NCBI GenBank assembly: GCA_033764775.1
Contig: JANRIQ010000002.1
Coordinates: 232,450-296,449, forward strand
DNA length: 64,000 bases
Direction of reading: 5' to 3'
Source of the DNA: JAWXCE01 sp033764775
GTDB lineage: Bacteria > Pseudomonadota > Alphaproteobacteria > Rhizobiales > Rhodomicrobiaceae
Numbering within the stretch: the first letter of the stretch is position 1; every line of letters starts with the position of its first letter. The position numbers were made by a program, and so were the translations under genes. Shown piece after piece: positions 62,643 to 64,000 of the stretch. The notes under the pieces were generated by a model, which did no database searches, was not told where the DNA came from, and saw only the letters and a program-made list of their open reading frames with translations.

Positions 62643-63809
62643 TCACCAGCCGAAGGATAAGCCCGCTTTGCCGGCGACTGTGTTGGTGTTCACGCCGAAG
62701 CCCACGCCGCCGTCCAGGATGACGGAGCTGTTGCGACCGAAGGAGCCGCGGTCCAGCACGCCTCCCGCAGTGACGCCAAAAGCGTCAGCGCCGTCGAAGT
62801 TGCCCCAGCCCGCGCGTAGGGCGAAATCCTGCCCGGGCAGGAACGTGGGCGTGTCGAGCGACAGCGCGATGGCGATGCCCTCCGCCAGTTCCTCGTCGCG
62901 GTCTTGCAGGTTGCCGATCTGGCGCTGCTGCGCCTCGTCGCGCGCGAACAACTCCGTCACTTGTGTTTCGACAACCGTAACTCGGTTATCGACGGCGGCG
63001 ACTTGGTTGAAGACCACGGTCACGCGATTATCGACGCCAGTAACTCTGTTATCGACAACGGTCACCCGGTTATCGACGGCGGTGACGCGGTTATCGACGG
63101 TGGTGACGCGATTGTTGACCGTTTCAACCTGCGCGGTAGTGGCCACCCCCGCCGTTTCGGCGGTGACGGCGGCGACATTGCCGGTCGTATCCGCGACCAT
63201 AATCTTGATATTGCTGGTGTCGAATGTTGAGCTTGCCCTACTGTTCTCACCGGGCGCCGAGCCAAGGCCTGCAAAGCGATAGAAGTTTGACGACGCGCCA
63301 ATCGAAACTTCGCCCGGCCGCGAAAACACGCCTGCGCCGATGGCGATCGAGTTCGTGCCGATCGCTTCTGCGTCAGTGCCGATGGCGATGGCGTTCGTTC
63401 CGGTGGCCTGTGCGCCGAGCGGATCACCTGGTATCTCGTTGCCGCCGAAAGAGCCGATGGCGATCGAGCCGGCGCCGGTCGCCTGCGCGTTTGTTCCGAT
63501 AGCCGTTGACTCATTGCCGGAAGCCAAAGTCCGTCCGCCAACAGCGACCGCGTTTCCCCTTGGTGCGGTCGCGTTTGCGTTATTGCCGTATGCACTGTTG
63601 AATGATCCGCCAGTCGCTTGCGCACCATCCCCGCAAGCTGTGTTGCTGATGGTGTTGCCGTCGCTGGGATCGACAAGTGTTGAACCTGTTCCTTCGCATT
63701 CAAACGCTTTTACTTGCGAAAAAGGTAATGTTGAGGCTCCCGCCGTCAAGGCGATCAATAATGTCAGCGTTTGCCCGCGAGACAAAGCGCTCGCGCGAAA
63801 ATCAATCAT
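62643..63809 (-). CDS. YadA-like trimeric autotransporter adhesin (compact)
   Basis: A 388-residue outer-membrane protein. The start at 63809 (MIDFRASALSRGQTLTLLIA) gives a signal peptide ending near VKA. Residues about 56-176 have YadA-head (Hep/Hag) repeats such as TAIGTNAQATGAGSIAIGSF and NAIAIGTDAEAIGTNSIAIG. Residues 228-288 are a heptad coiled coil built from VDNRVTx. Residues 307-388 form the membrane anchor, ELAEGIAIALSLDTPTFLPG to a final aromatic (AGLSFGW). The whole TAA layout of head, stalk and anchor is present at near-minimal length. Function is adhesion or autoagglutination by family; targets unknown. Confidence 0.9.
   Translation of the reverse strand: MIDFRASALSRGQTLTLLIALTAGASTLPFSQVKAFECEGTGSTLVDPSDGNTISNTACGDGAQATGGSFNSAYGNNANATAPRGNAVAVGGRTLASGNESTAIGTNAQATGAGSIAIGSFGGNEIPGDPLGAQATGTNAIAIGTDAEAIGTNSIAIGAGVFSRPGEVSIGASSNFYRFAGLGSAPGENSRASSTFDTSNIKIMVADTTGNVAAVTAETAGVATTAQVETVNNRVTTVDNRVTAVDNRVTVVDNRVTGVDNRVTVVFNQVAAVDNRVTVVETQVTELFARDEAQQRQIGNLQDRDEELAEGIAIALSLDTPTFLPGQDFALRAGWGNFDGADAFGVTAGGVLDRGSFGRNSSVILDGGVGFGVNTNTVAGKAGLSFGW
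62949..63128 (-). repeat. 21-bp tandem repeats encoding the coiled-coil stalk
   Basis: The minus-strand coding repeat VDNRVTx recurs about eight times with a 21-bp period, the plus strand showing GTTATCGAC at regular spacing. Valine occupies the a and d positions of each heptad in most copies, with a few variants (VFNQVAA, VETQVTE). Slipped-strand length changes by whole heptads would keep the frame. Confidence 0.9.
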
Positions 63810-64000
63810 AGTCTTCCCCCATTTGGTGTCGAACCGGCTAATATCCCGACGCGGTGGGACATAACGAGAGACGCGAATCACGTTCAGGACTATGAGAGAG
63901 TGCCTACCTATAAGAAGTGCGGCACCAGCATAAGCCTGTGGCGCACCAAAAAAAATAGATTTTTATAAAGAATAAAAGATTCCGGTAACAAGGGGATGAA

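Noticed and set aside
62949..63128. 21-bp repeats considered as iterons of an origin
   Set aside because: They lie inside the autotransporter reading frame and encode a perfect coiled-coil heptad.

Overview
The window looks like a chromosomal segment of a GC-rich alphaproteobacterium, most likely of the order Hyphomicrobiales (Rhizobiales). The evidence is gene order: a long minus-strand block runs mutS-glnD-murJ-trpS-usp-nfu-nitroreductase-tsaB-rimI-fur/mur-plsC-miaB-phoH-ybeY-corC-lnt-XRE-metK-trmB-rimP-nusA-ylxR-infB-rbfA-truB. Further support comes from UPF0262 with a LMW phosphatase, infA, maf and yacG, from a CysN-CysC fusion, from a siroheme sulfite reductase without CysJ, and from a malic enzyme fused to a phosphotransacetylase domain. 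No species name is claimed. No rRNA, tRNA or CRISPR array was seen.

Region by region. (1) 1-2.2 kb is a lower-GC accessory islet: a phage-type P63C-domain gene, a very short convergent ORF carrying the same N-terminal motif, four TGCAAGCA repeats, an IS1-type DDE transposase and a coding-like remnant. (2) 2.3-8.8 kb is sulfate assimilation: cysD-cysNC face DUF934-cysI-DUF2849-ferredoxin, with an XRE-cupin regulator divergent from the ferredoxin. (3) 8.8-13.4 kb holds ohr and the infA/maf/yacG cluster, split by an opposite-strand membrane alpha/beta-hydrolase. (4) 13.4-17.8 kb has an RNase T2-like protein, DUF2066, a HerA-like ATPase and small conserved proteins. (5) 18-24.8 kb is a plus-strand run with both methylmalonyl-CoA mutase subunits, a methyltransferase, TspO, ZapE and a secreted protein. 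(6) 24.8-52.8 kb is the large conserved minus-strand block: translation and transcription factors, tRNA modification, envelope lipid and lipoprotein enzymes, PII uridylylation and mismatch repair. (7) 52.9-55.8 kb is a second accessory insert, a patatin-like phospholipase and a TIR-WD40 protein, between mutS and maeB. (8) 55.9-64 kb has the malic enzyme, an RND efflux pair and a compact YadA-like trimeric autotransporter.

The housekeeping genes are tightly packed, with many 1-4 bp start/stop overlaps implying translational coupling. The most unusual item is the TIR-WD40 gene: a TIR domain with the expected NADase glutamate, joined to seven WD40 blades of exactly 126 bp each. The blades are almost identical except at a few positions predicted to lie on the propeller surface. 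This resembles an innate-immunity sensor with homogenised repeats. A co-oriented patatin-like phospholipase lies directly downstream, and both families include known anti-phage effectors. Other points of interest are a Glu-to-Gln change at the catalytic position of the RNase T2-like protein, a hydrolase whose active site is split by a membrane domain, and a sulfate-assimilation cluster without cysH.
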